Positions 23,113 through 33,719 of a stretch of 64,000 nt of DNA are shown here, in pieces (within the stretch, counting starts at the first letter, position 1; each line of letters begins with the position of its first letter). Position numbers and translations under genes: made by a program. The stretch is from Platerodrilus igneus (lineage: Eukaryota > Arthropoda > Insecta > Coleoptera > Lycidae), in contig JARFIW010000999.1 in the NCBI GenBank assembly GCA_036346225.1, forward strand, positions 7,485,001 to 7,549,000, read 5' to 3'. A model generated the notes under the pieces. That model ran no database searches and was not told the DNA's origin. It saw only the letters and a program-made list of their open reading frames with translations.

Positions 23113-25896
23113 CTGTGTTAATAGGGTCATTTAGGGGTAGTTAGGACCAAGAGTATAGCGCACTCCATATAAAATACATAAGGGCTCAGAAAACGATAGT
23201 TTTCTGAAGACAACAAGAAATATGATGATTAGACTGGAAAGTAAATCACAACGTCCTGTATATAAATAATAATCATAATTAATTCAGTTAATGAAAAATA
23301 TTTTGAAGATTTATTTGAATAAGACAAATCCGCAAGTTGTTAAATAACATAAATGCAAGCTGAAACAGGTTTAAAAATGCGTAAGATCGCAAACGCATAT
23401 AATTTAAGGCATACATTGTATTTAGTCTACGTGACTGGAAAATTAAAATCGACACTTGATTTATTGGAAATAAACAAAGCATGGTAATTAAAATCAAAGT
23501 TCACCAAATTTATTTGAACAAACAATGGTTTGTTTACTTATCTACAAGTAGGAAAATCCAAGCGAATCAATGCTATTAACTCGAAATAGTACATGACAAG
23601 AGAAACGCGTTGATGTTAATATACAATAATGATACCATGGGATATTCGAAAACCTGGTATGAAAGTTTATACAAACAACAAACTTTGCGCTTTTCAATAG
23701 ATAGACGGTGCATTTAAATATGACCAGATTTGTAAACAAATCAGTTCATCACGAAGTAAAGTATAGTTCACGTCTCTGGAAACGAAAATATCCACGTAAA
23801 GTGAGTAATTGTGAAGTGTAAAATAATACTGCTGAATGTGGAAAATTGATGGGTTTATCATTTTATCCTTAAATAGAAAACAGTAACTCTAAAGAATCAC
23901 TGGAGACAAGTCTAAATAATTATGGAAGACAGCTCTAAACAATTACGGGAGACAAATTTAAATAATTAATGGAGTCATGTCTACATAAATACGGGAACAA
24001 GTTTAAATAAGTTTGTATAATCGATATATAACAAGGACAGAACAGAGAACATATAAGTATGATGAAGAAGCAGTATGTTTGTGTAAGATATCAATTTAAT
24101 TATAGAGGTAGTATAGAAGGAAGCTAAAAACAAGCTGTCATGGAAGAAGAAGGAGAGAGCAGAATGCATGAATACAAGTTAGAAACAGTATATTTTGAGA
24201 TTTAATTCTAGATGTAGTATAGGAGGGAGACGACAAACAAACTTATTTTAGAGAGGGCAACAAAATCAATAATTTCTAAGAATATTATAAGCAGACACGG
24301 ATCGATTGAAAGCAAGGGAGACCAATTGAGCTAGATGATTGGACGATACAGGTACACACGCAACAATTTTGTATTAGGTAGGGCAAATATCCAGCTGGTG
24401 GAAGCATATGTGTGAAAAGCGACTATATGAACAAGGGAGATGAAAGATGTTTGTTTTAGTTTGAAGGCGTGAATGTAATTGGAACCGATTTCGGTTGAGC
24501 AGCAGGGACGGTTAGCTGTTTTTAAAGGTTTACCAAGTAATTCAATGTGTTTGTTGTTCGTAATTCAAGGGAAACTAAAAGCCGTTGGAGCTTTCACAAG
24601 AAAATAGAGGCAGTTATGCGAGTAATTTTAAGAAAGGAGTGAACGGTTGGTGCTTTTACATAAACTATTATTGTCGATGGAAAAAATTACGTGTGAACTT
24701 GAAAATAGAGGAGGTGAAGATGCCTATATAAACCACCTTCAAAAGGGGTGACGCTTTCTTAATTTTCTTCATTCTTTCGCGCATCATCGAGTTTACTTCT
24801 AGTAGAAACTATTTAGTAAATTTATGTGCATGCACATAAGTTAGTGTAATGTAATGACAAGTCAAGTCATTTAAAATCCAATAACGAATTCTAAGTGAAG
24901 AGTAGATAAAGTATGTAAGTAAAAACGATTACGATTGTGGTTTTGGAATGTACGAAAAGTACTTAAATTTAGAAGTATTTAATGGTGAAGACAGCGATAT
25001 TTGATTATTTTATTATAAATGGGAATATGAAATGTAAATTCTGAAAGTTGGATGCTTATGGTTTATTCTAAATGAAGAGATTTTGGGGTAGCTGCATACA
25101 CCGAGTGATGGTGATTCAACCAGGGAGCTGTTTCAGGGACCAGTGCCATACTGGACGGCATCATCCTCAAGCGCTGGTTGGCGGATACTTGGAAAATAGT
25201 TACCAGGTAATCAATTGCATAAAAACATTTTGTGGTGAATATTTGCAATGGTTCTTTTATTTTTTTTTGTGTGTTTTGGAGTGTTTCTAATTTGACGTAT
25301 TTAATGAACTGAAAATTTATGGGACTTTAGATCTACATAAAATTTATTTAGGTAGTCAAGAATAATTAATTTACAGATAACCAGACTATGTTGTAAAAAA
25401 GTATAGGGATATTATTTTATTTTTGTAGTGTGGTAAATTTGTACTCACATTTAAGGAGTTTTACTATGAGCTCATGTTAAGACAAAGCGGTTAACGTCAG
25501 GTATGAAGAACACCCTCTTACTTTAATAAGATATTTGTTTAATAAGGTTATCAAATCGAATTGCTTTTGAAAATGAAATTGTTGACATTACTAATAACAA
25601 GAGTGTACATAATGAAACATATTTAGAAAATGTATTATTTATTTCAAGCAAATAGAGTGTGATGTATTTTGTGAATTGCCTTATTGAGTGTGATTGTAGG
25701 GTGTGAATTTCTTTTAGGTTATAAAATGGAAATAGTGAACAGGAGTTTTGAGATTCAGCGGTACCAGGAAAGCGTCTGTGTTAGTTTTAAGAGGTTTTTG
25801 TAGATAAAGGAGTCAAGAGAGGAGCAGCCGAGGTAAATCTCACACCAATATGACGGCCCAATGCTGAGGTTCAATGGTTTCCAGAACACCTCACAG

Positions 25897-25898
<2 letters not shown>
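23112..25898 (+). mobile_element. TA-bounded element T3
   Basis: A 2.8-kb element with the same plan as T1 and T2. It starts AGCTGTGTTAATAGGGTC and ends CACCTCACAGCAATA. A TATA box (CTATATAAA, 24724-24732) is followed by a leader. Then comes an open frame from an ATG at 25072 (MKRFWGSCIHRVMV to GGYLENSYQ), running to a donor CCAG|GTAATC at 25207. A PBS-like module TGACGGCCCAATGCTGAGG lies at 25851-25877, close to the right end. GAGCAGCCGAGG (about 25830) is shared with T2. No transposase or RT is present. Confidence 0.5.

Positions 25899-25944
<46 letters not shown>
25899..25944. repeat. (TA)n tract
   Basis: 46 bp of TA repeat between T3 and T2a. Confidence 0.95.
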
Positions 25945-25946
<2 letters not shown>

Positions 25947-28142
25947 CTCATATTTAGACCAGGGTAGAAAATTAAATAATCACATCAAATAATTTTAATC
26001 ACCGTGTAGAAGCTTTAGGAAAAGGTACGTTATTAAAACCGTGAAGCATAAAAATTCATTCGTTTCATTAAAAATAAGGAGTTAAATTATTTACAAGACG
26101 CTTGCTATAAAAAAAGGAAGCAGTATTAAAATGCTCTACGTGTAATTTAATTATTCGAGTAAAGAAACAAATGGAAATTACGTGCAAAATTTATATTAAT
26201 TAACTCAATTTTAAGTAACCGGTATTAAACAAAATGTATAGATAATAATTAATATTTGATTAGGAGTCACTAAAATTAAAGGGTATTATTTTAATTGGAG
26301 TTAATTGGACCATTAGTAACATATAATATGTATAAAAGCTAGTAAAACCCAATAATATTCAGATCGTAGAAGTATTATGTTTGAACACCTGCGTATTTTT
26401 AAATGTTTTATGTTCTGCGTAAAATTTGCAGATAACAAATGGTTACAGAGAATGTTGGAGAAACCGTTGCTTAATATTTACGGAAATGCTAATAAGGTGG
26501 GTTATTTCACAAGTCCACATGGATTGAAAATAACTGATACTAAAGAATATAGATTTGTACCACTCGGAACAGGGTAGATAGAGACAGATAATATGCGCAA
26601 GACAGAGACACATATAGTAAAAGGCGTGAGTGGAGCAACGTCACTGGGTTGCGATTGGTTGAAAATAAAGGCAAACTTGAGAGGTAAAAATAACATTTCT
26701 GTATAAAATTAATTAGTTATTCCCAGACGTTGCGAGCCGTGTCGAAATTTCTGAGATTTAACTGGTGCGAGTGCAAATTTAATAAGAACCGACGCACAGG
26801 CGGGCGAGATGGGAACATAGTATACGAAATTCTAGAAACTGGCCGTTTTGAGGACAAAACCGACAGACAGGCTAACCACTATATATACCCGGATTAATAT
26901 GAGTTTCGCTCTCTTAGATTTTTCGATTTGATTCAATGCGTTAAACAGTGCTTTTTAGTTTTCCGAGTTTGATTGAATAATTTAAACAGTTTGCTCGTAT
27001 ATTTTGGTGATTTAAAACAGTTTGTTCTTTACGTGCTACAATGAATGTAATTTAGTGCACTTAGAAAAGAAGATACAAGGTAATAAAGGCTAGTATCACT
27101 GTACCAATTATTCAAATTTGCAACGACAAATGAATACGCAAAAGTAGGCAGTTTTGGCGTATATTTCTGAAAGAAGTATGAATTTCTTTGCTATTTTTCG
27201 GGGGTGTTAATAATTAAATGATTCGTAAACGTGACTAGATCCACAAAACAAGATACAGATATACACAGATGAGTTCCGGAAAAGCCCTGAAACAACTTTA
27301 GATGAATGGTGGTGGAGAAAATTTTAAAAGCGTTGAGAATCAGAAGCGTAAATATAACCCAGTTGGAATGGTGTGATTAACAAAGGGACGATGTACATTG
27401 AAGCTACGAGTGCAGTAACCTTCAGGTAAATTATACTATTTTGTTCGAACTTTGATGTTTTGGTGTGCGTTGAATAACTTTATAATTTGTTTATTTAAAA
27501 TGGACAGTAGTGAACTTGTACAAACCACAAAATTTTAATTGTAAGGTGAAATTTTCTTGTTTAAGTAGAAAGGGTATTTAGTATTTATGTTCTGGATTAT
27601 GATGAAAATTTGGGTATGTCTTTGAGCTCAATTAGACGAACCTGGTTAATTAACGTAAAGGGTGGTAGATGCTCCTTTGTACTCAGACTCAGGTCTGCAT
27701 ATATTGTTATATTAATTAGTAGGCATCCTACAAGGACTTTAATTCTGGATGCACATTAAAATGATAACAAAATTTAATCTTGAAATTTTCTGATACTGAA
27801 ATTTATGCTGAATTTTAATTTTGAAATTTTAATGTATTGTGAATATTGATGTAAATAGAGTTAATGTTGATGTTTGTGGTAGGAATGTGTTTGTTTTTTT
27901 TTATGAATGAGGATGAAGGTTTAACTAGGTGAGCAGCCGAGGTGGAAAAGAGTAAAGAGGCGATTAACAGAAGAAAGTCAACGGACCAGTTAAGTTAATA
28001 GCTTTTTTTTGTAGGATTCACAGCATTCTTGACGTCCAATTCGTAAGGCTCGATTCGAAAACCGTAGTTCCCGGATTTTGGTGGATTCACAGCATTCTTG
28101 GCGCCCAATTCCTGAGGCTCGATTCTAATAGGTGGATCACAG

Positions 28143-28147
<5 letters not shown>
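25945..28147 (+). mobile_element. TA-bounded element T2a
   Basis: A 2.2-kb T2 copy. Its start ATTACTCATATTTAGACCAG is identical to T2b, T2c and T2d. TATATATA at 26879-26888 is followed about 30 bp later by GCTCTCTTAGATTTT, conserved in T2b and T2c and, as ACTCTCTTATTTC, in T4. The donor TTCAG|GTAAAT lies at 27426, conserved in three copies. Two tandem PBS-like modules lie at 28030-28057 and 28099-28126, the second starting TGGCGCCCAATT, the usual start of a tRNA-Lys primer-binding site. The end is CACAGCATTC before (TA)n. No protein is encoded. Confidence 0.65.
28030..28126 (+). repeat. Tandem tRNA-Lys PBS-like modules in T2a
   Basis: Two units about 69 bp apart. Each is preceded by CACAGCATTCT and followed by GAGGCTCGATTC or AAGGCTCGATTC. 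TGGCGCCCAA plus GGCTCGA matches the complement of the tRNA-Lys acceptor end and T-arm, extending past the usual 18-nt PBS. Confidence 0.5.

Positions 28148-28183
<36 letters not shown>
28148..28183. repeat. (TA)n tract
   Basis: 36 bp of TA repeat between T2a and the PLE palindrome. Confidence 0.95.
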
Positions 28184-28186
<3 letters not shown>

Positions 28187-29108
28187 CTTTACACTTTAAT
28201 GACCTTTATATTTATTATTTAGATAAGATGTTATAAATTTCTTGGGATGATTTTGGTCAAAATAAATAGTAATTTAAAATATTTTGTTCTATTTCTTAAC
28301 GTTTCACAACACATTTTGCCATAATCATAAGTCTATAAAATAAAAGATGTAATCAATCAATTATAAACATGATAACTACATTAACTGTTGTTCATAAATA
28401 TATAATTATTTGGTTAATGAAAGTGACACTACTTCATTTAATCAGTAGTATACACAATAAACTGATATAAAACTGCTAGATCTCGATTGATAAATTGGCA
28501 TAATCAGTGACACATGACTAACATAGATGTTTCAAGATAAAAATAAAAGTTCAGTAATATTGATTATAAAAACTAGAATATCGATGCTTAAATTTTCCAT
28601 ATCTTGTTTGTTATTCATAGAGCTGGTGTCTTTGAGTATGTGGAAGGATTCTAAGAACATTCCACATACTCAAAGACACCAGCTCAATGAATAACAAACA
28701 AGATATGGAAAATTTAAGCATCGTATATTCTAGTTTTTATAATCAATAATATTACTAAACTTTTTATTTTTATCTTGAAGCATCTATGTTAGTCATGTGT
28801 CACTGATTATGCCAATTTATCAATCGAGATCTAGCAGTTTTATATCAGTTTATTGTGTATACTACTTTCGATTCAATGAAGTAGTGTCACTGTTATTAAC
28901 CAAATAATTATATATTTATGAACAACAGTTAATGTAAGTTATCATGTTTATAATTGATTGACTACATCTTTTTTTTATCTTTTTTATCTTATAGACTTAT
29001 GATTATGGCAAAAATGTGTTGCCGAAACGTTAAGAAATAGAACAAAATATTTTAAATTACTATTTATTTTGACCAAAATCATCCCAAGGAATTTATAACA
29101 TCTTATCT

Positions 29109-29112
<4 letters not shown>
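28184..29112. mobile_element. Palindromic Penelope-like element end (PLE-2)
   Basis: Two inverted arms (28184-28645 and 28660-29112) of about 455 bp are nearly identical and separated by a 14-bp loop. Reading outward, each arm starts with a peptide like HILKDTSSMNNKQDMENLSI, then VYSSF, which matches the last residues of a PLE GIY-YIG endonuclease. It continues through AT-rich 3' sequence to GTTGCCGAAACGTTAAG near the ends. The right arm has a small insertion (TTTTTTATC-type) near 28970. Palindromic, 5'-truncated copies flanked by (TA)n are typical of PLE insertions. No RT is present. Confidence 0.75.

Positions 29113-29142
<30 letters not shown>
29113..29142. repeat. (TA)n tract
   Basis: 30 bp of TA repeat right of PLE-2. 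Confidence 0.95.
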
Positions 29143-29145
<3 letters not shown>

Positions 29146-29585
29146 CTATGCTAATAGGGTTATTTAATGGTATATAAGGACATAGGGGGAGGTATACTTC
29201 ATGTAAATAGTATAAAAAACAAGAAAACCAAACATTTAAGTCATAAAAAGTACATAATTCGTTAATTCATTATGGTTGAAATGTATTCACTGCAAATGGT
29301 AGCACATATTTGTAGCAACTTTGTAAAATGAAGTTCCTAAGCAGATGTTTAATTTTATAAGGCAAAATATTATAGAGTAAATATTTGAGAAAATTTTATA
29401 AAATAGCGCTAATTTCAAATGGAAGGAAATCGAGCTTGTTGATTTATAACTTTTATGATTTGTTTATAAATTTTAGGGCGTTAAAAGTAGTATGAATTAA
29501 TATTCATGCATCGCTTGAAAAGTTTTGAATATAACATATTGTTCTAGTGCCAGTTCTGTAAATAAATTTACTATATATTCTTACC
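29143..29585 (+). repeat. Possible T-element left end, cut by RTE
   Basis: TTACTATGCTAATAGGGTTA, running on into TTTAATGG, resembles the T3 start (GCTGTGTTAATAGGG, TTTAGGGG). The similarity fades after about 60 bp and the stretch then meets the RTE copy. Otherwise it is AT-rich with no gene. Confidence 0.3.
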
Positions 29586-29589
29586 ATCT

Positions 29590-30900
29590 AACCACTTTCT
29601 CCACATTTTCTATAATGACGTCCCTTCCTGCTATACGGTTTTGTATACCTAAAATTTATTCTAATTAGTTTGTATGCTTTGCATGTCTTTCCTATTTCCA
29701 TCTTAGTTTGTACCTCTTTGCACTTTTCATCAGTCAATTGTTCTTTAGCCTTCCTACAATTGTGAATAATTTCCCATTTTATGGCTTTGTATCTCTGTTT
29801 TCCAGTTTCATCTGATCTATTTTTGTATTTTCACATTTTCTTATTCAATTCCGAATAACATTTATTATCCATGGTTTCTTGTTTTCTTTTTGTTTAAACC
29901 CCAGAATATCTATGACAGTTATGTCTAATCTGGATTTAATTTATTCCATTCTGCTTCAACTTCCTTGGTATCAGAAATTTTCCCAATGTCTTTCAGCATC
30001 GTTTGAGTTTTTCGTAAATCTCATGTGGAATCTTCATCTTTTAATTTATGAAAGTCAAAGTGCCCTGTTCCATTCCCCTTTCTCAAATTTTGAATTTAAG
30101 CACGGCTTTCATAATTACAATGTAGTGGTTGCGTCTACAGTCTTTTGCTTGATTCCTAAACTGTTGTTGAACAAGAATGTAATCTATTTGATATTGTCCT
30201 ACGTCTATTGGCATATTCCATATGTATCGTCTACTAGCATGATGTTGAAATGTGTTTGTGATGGTTAAACTGTTTTTATCGCAAATTCTACCAGCCTATT
30301 TCGCATGTCATTTTTCATGCATAAACCAAATAAACCTACTGCCGCTCATTCCCTACCCTCACCTACCACTACATTAAAATCTACCGTAATTATTAAATCT
30401 TCAAATCTTTTTAAGAATCTTAATATGTTTTCAATATCTTTGTAGATCACTTCTACCTCTTCCTCACTAGAGGTGAGCATGTATACTTGTATTGCTGTAT
30501 TTACTGGTTTAGATTCTGCTTTAACCATGAATATTCTTTTGTTCTGTAAGTAGTTTTCTATACGGTGACCTATTTTTTTCTGCAAAACTATCCCCAAATC
30601 CAAATTTTCTCCCTATGATCCTGGACGAATGACCTTCAAGTCTATGCTCCAAAAGTCCCCGCCTCTGACCACCAAAATTTGCTTATCGCTATTATGTCTA
30701 ATGCTAATCTATCCATTTCAATTTTCAAATTCTTTACCTCACCTACTTTCTCATGTTTCTGATATTCCACACTCTCACTCGTAAAATGTTCCTGACTCTT
30801 CTTTTAAACTTTTGGATCACATCCTCCGAAGTAGTCCCCTCCCAGAGATCCATTTGGAGGAATATTTTACCTCTGGAATTTCTTACCCTGGAGGATGCCA
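29590..30900 (-). pseudogene. RTE-like LINE, endonuclease part (copy 2)
   Basis: A second, more decayed copy of the endonuclease region seen at 1-1310, same strand and same order. A frame 30603-30346 gives KAESKPVNTAIQVYMLTSSE, then EDLIITVDFNVVVGEGRE, containing the DFN catalytic landmark. The ADIDTDHN-like region is lost to small indels. Sequence near 29690-29850 still matches 80-245 of copy 1 closely. It is broken by several frameshifts. The left end, near 29590, lies inside the post-endonuclease linker, so this copy lacks RT. Confidence 0.75.
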
Positions 30901-30944
30901 TTATTTTAAAGGCAATTTAAGTACACTGTGTACTTGGGAAGGCA

Positions 30945-31185
30945 ATTTCATGGCATAGTTGGTATACGCTTGACATATGTTAGGTCAACATTTTTCTCAA
31001 AAATATGCCCTCGTTCGGATAAGAGGTAATATGCAGGTCTCGTGTGTATGTTGTCACATACGTTAAAGATCCCTATTTAGCTTGGAACAGCACGGGTTTG
31101 GAAAAATTCAAAATTTTCCGGTAAAAAAACTCGCTTCCTGTCCAATGTAGTTCTTTTGGGTGGAGCAGTGGAAAATCAATTGTAG
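30945..31185. repeat. Inserted segment inside RTE leader
   Basis: Copy 1 runs straight from its coding start into GGGAGGTAATGTGG. In copy 2 the same point is reached twice (near 30935 and at 31187), with about 240 bp in between. Part of it (31020-31150, with GTTGTCACATACGTTA and GCTTGGAACAGCA) also occurs alone at 61220-61345. This suggests an independent short repeat, possibly a SINE. Confidence 0.45.
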
Positions 31186-31431
31186 TGTGTACTTGGGAGG
31201 TAATGTGGTGGTTTCCCGTCGCCTTTCACATCACAGTAGTGCGTCTGTATGCCGTACCGGCTCCTATGGGTTCTTCCACTCTAAGTATCGAAAGAGCTGT
31301 GGCCCTCTTTCGGGATCTGTCTTAGTCTGGTTCCTCACTAAAGACCGCACTAATTTGGTTAAACCTATAATTTGACTCTTTAGCTCACTGAAACAAGCAA
31401 GCCATTCTACTCGTTCTAGTATTCTAGAACT
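31186..31431 (-). repeat. RTE 5' leader (copy 2)
   Basis: Matches 1338-1582 over its length, including CTTAGTCTGGTTCCTCACTA. See copy 1. Confidence 0.75.
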
Positions 31432-31439
31432 TCTTCAAA

Positions 31440-31908
31440 GTTGCATATACGTTCAAAACAGTCACATTTTGCATAATAAATTAATTCATTTTATTTAATA
31501 CCTTTCAGTGTAGTGTTTATTCAAAGACACTTTTCATTTCACTGAGTGTTTTCCTAAAAGAATAGAAAGTGTTAACCAGCAGTAAAAGTAATCTATGATC
31601 CTCTAGGGTCTTCTATTTTGTCTCAAGCAGTCTTTTATATTGCCACATTGAGAAATATTGTTGTCCGTCTGATCATATCTGGTAATTTTTCGAAAATATT
31701 AATATTTTTCTACAATGATCTCTTGTTAAAATTTCTAGCTTGCTATTTAAAAAATCACACTTAAATACACAAAAATCGCTACAGAACACTACACAATCTA
31801 CAGTATTTTAAAATACCTGAGCTAATACTTTTGTCTCTCCGCCTATGTTGTGCTGTGAGACAAAAAATGAATAAGAAGCTTAATTGAGAAATTACACTTT
31901 TTACTTAC
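31440..31908. other. BLTP3 intron, no feature seen
   Basis: AT-rich intron between the RTE leader and the exon ending at 31909. Confidence 0.5.
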
Positions 31909-32089
31909 CTGCAATGAGTTCCTTTAGTGCCTGTTTCTTTCCAGATGTTGTAACTTTATACACAGTAAAATCATATATCCGCAAAATAGTACAAGCAGTC
32001 ATTAATTTAGCAAATTGTTGTACTACATAATTTTTAACCACATTCGAACTTGATGCAGATTTTTTTGTTTGTTCTACGTCATTGTGCTC
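31909..32089 (-). CDS. BLTP3: BLTP3 exon
   Basis: This 181-nt exon has 60 codons plus 1 nt. The acceptor GTGTGATAG|GAGCAC at 32090 was chosen because it alone gives phase 0 and an open frame; the later GACGTAG would leave a stop or a phase clash. The donor is GCAG|GTAAGT at 31908. The protein runs EHNDVEQTKKSASSSNVVKN, then QQFAKLMTACTILRIYDFTV, then YKVTTSGKKQ. The ILRIYDFTVYKV strand matches a conserved UHRF1BP1-family block, and the acidic and serine stretch before it is a variable linker. The intron to the upstream exon is only 48 nt. Confidence 0.92.
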
Positions 32090-32137
32090 CTATCACACTT
32101 ACGTTAATGTAGATATAATAAAATATGACAATATTAC

Positions 32138-32385
32138 CTTATTAGAACGCATAAGAGGAGTATGTTGTGTTTTATTACGTTCTATTAAATCCAAAAAACG
32201 TGATTTAAATGAAGCAACTGCTTGCTCTTGCCAATGAACATGGGGTATAGCAGCTTCTCTGTATCGTGGCCAATGCTTACGATCACCTTTGACTAAATGA
32301 TATGGATAGAAATCAACTTGAAATTGATCTATTGATACTTGAAGAGCTCCACCATCACTTAAGTTAGGATGACAAGATCGTCCAA
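32138..32385 (-). CDS. BLTP3: BLTP3 exon
   Basis: This 248-nt exon has 2 nt completing a valine codon, then 82 codons. The acceptor is TATTTTTTAG|TT at 32386 and the donor TAAG|GTAATA at 32137. It encodes GRSCHPNLSDGGALQVSIDQ, then FQVDFYPYHLVKGDRKHWPR and WQEQAVASFKSRFLDLIERN. DGG-x-LQ-S-x-x-x-x-DYYPYH...HW is among the best conserved blocks of the family. It follows the exon at 55254-55404, whose HLCDDAG end joins directly. Confidence 0.93.
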
Positions 32386-32860
32386 CTAAAAAATATAAAA
32401 AAAAATATTTTATTGTAAAAAAATTTAACAAATAATTTAATTGTCCGTAATTTTAGATAGAACTCAAAATCTTTGCATCTTTAATTTATTAAAAAAAATC
32501 GTTTATGATGATTCTAACACTAACAAATTATTGATCTATCGAATACACTATTTTTCAAATAATTATTATTTGACTACTACAAACCATTACACAAAAGGTT
32601 ATGCTCAAATTGTACATCTTCGATCAATGAATACCCTAACCATAATTTTATAATAGATGTAGGAACAATGTTTTGGCAATAAATAAAATGTGTCTATAAA
32701 AAAAGCAAGAAATGTAATTAGTACATTAAACAAATATTGCTTGTCTAAACCAAAACAAATTACTCAATCAATCAGGTTGTTTGGATTCTTTCGCAAAGGG
32801 GAAACAAAAGTACGATTTTGAGTTCTGATGGAAGTATGTCTATCAGAAGTTTGTTAGATG
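32386..32860. other. BLTP3 intron, no feature seen
   Basis: AT-rich start of the 22.9-kb intron. The short plus-strand open frame 32441-32653 shows no motif. Confidence 0.5.
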
Positions 32861-32864
32861 CCGA

Positions 32865-33700
32865 AAATCGGCTATGTAAACATTTCTGATTTTAGTTTTA
32901 AATATGTGACTGAAATCGCGCCGATATTTTAAAAAATAGACTTGTGCGTGCATTTCCGTCACTTTAGATAGTTGCGTTGGCACCAGAGAATGCACAGACG
33001 TGGAGTGTGGAAGGAAGTGCGCGTTTTTCCGACACGGAGGGACTAGCCAACTAGACGTCTAACAGTGAGGTTATCTGTAAATTAATAAATACGAAGAATT
33101 ATTTGATATCAAAACTAAAAAAACATTTCGTACAAAGTTTCATAATAGTCTATGGGACGAACAGAAAAGAACTTGATATTAGAATATACATATACCTACC
33201 TACTTGTTTATTATATTTAATATTAATAGTTATTTTATATTTTATACTGTAGGGGAGGAATTGAAAACCAGCTTTGCCAAATTCCTCGCCCGTTGGTGTA
33301 ATTTCTTCACCAATAAACGTTATTCTATTCTATTCTATCTGTGTCTTTTTTGTCTTCTCTTTTAGGTAATGTAGGTTTCCTTTTATCTCTACCCGATATC
33401 GTTGCCTTGACCTTATTCATATCGTACCGCTACAAACAAGAAGAGGGAAGACAGAAAATCTGACTTCAACGAGGGCGAAGGCCAAACCACGCCCAACTAA
33501 CACCAAGATCCTGCCGCCAGAATAGCTGCAATGTCGTGAAGCGCTGCACATTTTACATGAGTACATTTTATCTTTTTTTTTGTATGTGATACAAATTTTA
33601 GACGCAATAATGACGTAATACCTTGTTGCGCAATATTATGCAAGTGTTTATTATGTTGCCAACTGTCGTAGTGGCTCTTATCAATTACGCGCAAGACTTT
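32865..33700 (+). repeat. Repeat family C, copy C3 with insertion
   Basis: Same order of segments as C1 but on the plus strand: GATGCCGAAAATCGGC, GACTTGTGC, CATTTCCGTCACTTTAG, TCTCTACCCGATATCG, TATGTGATACAA and GTTGCCAACTGTCGTAG. It is interrupted at 33068-33340 by a LINE tail. It lies 23 kb from C1 in the opposite orientation. Confidence 0.6.
33068..33340 (+). mobile_element. LINE 3'-end fragment with TTCTA tail
   Basis: An inserted segment whose 3' part, GGAGGAATTGAAAACCAGC to CACCAATAAACGTTATTC, ends in ATTCTATTCTATTCTAT, a short tandem tail as in many insect LINEs and their SINEs. TATCTGT occurs just before (about 33072) and just after (about 33335) and is a likely target duplication. 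The uninterrupted C1 copy reads ACCTGTGTC at the matching place, which supports an insertion here. Confidence 0.6.
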
Positions 33701-33719
33701 AACAAACTATAATAACCGT

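Noticed and set aside
25063..25248. Minus-strand open frame opposite the T3 leader
   Set aside because: No recognisable motif, and the promoter, ATG and donor favour the plus strand.
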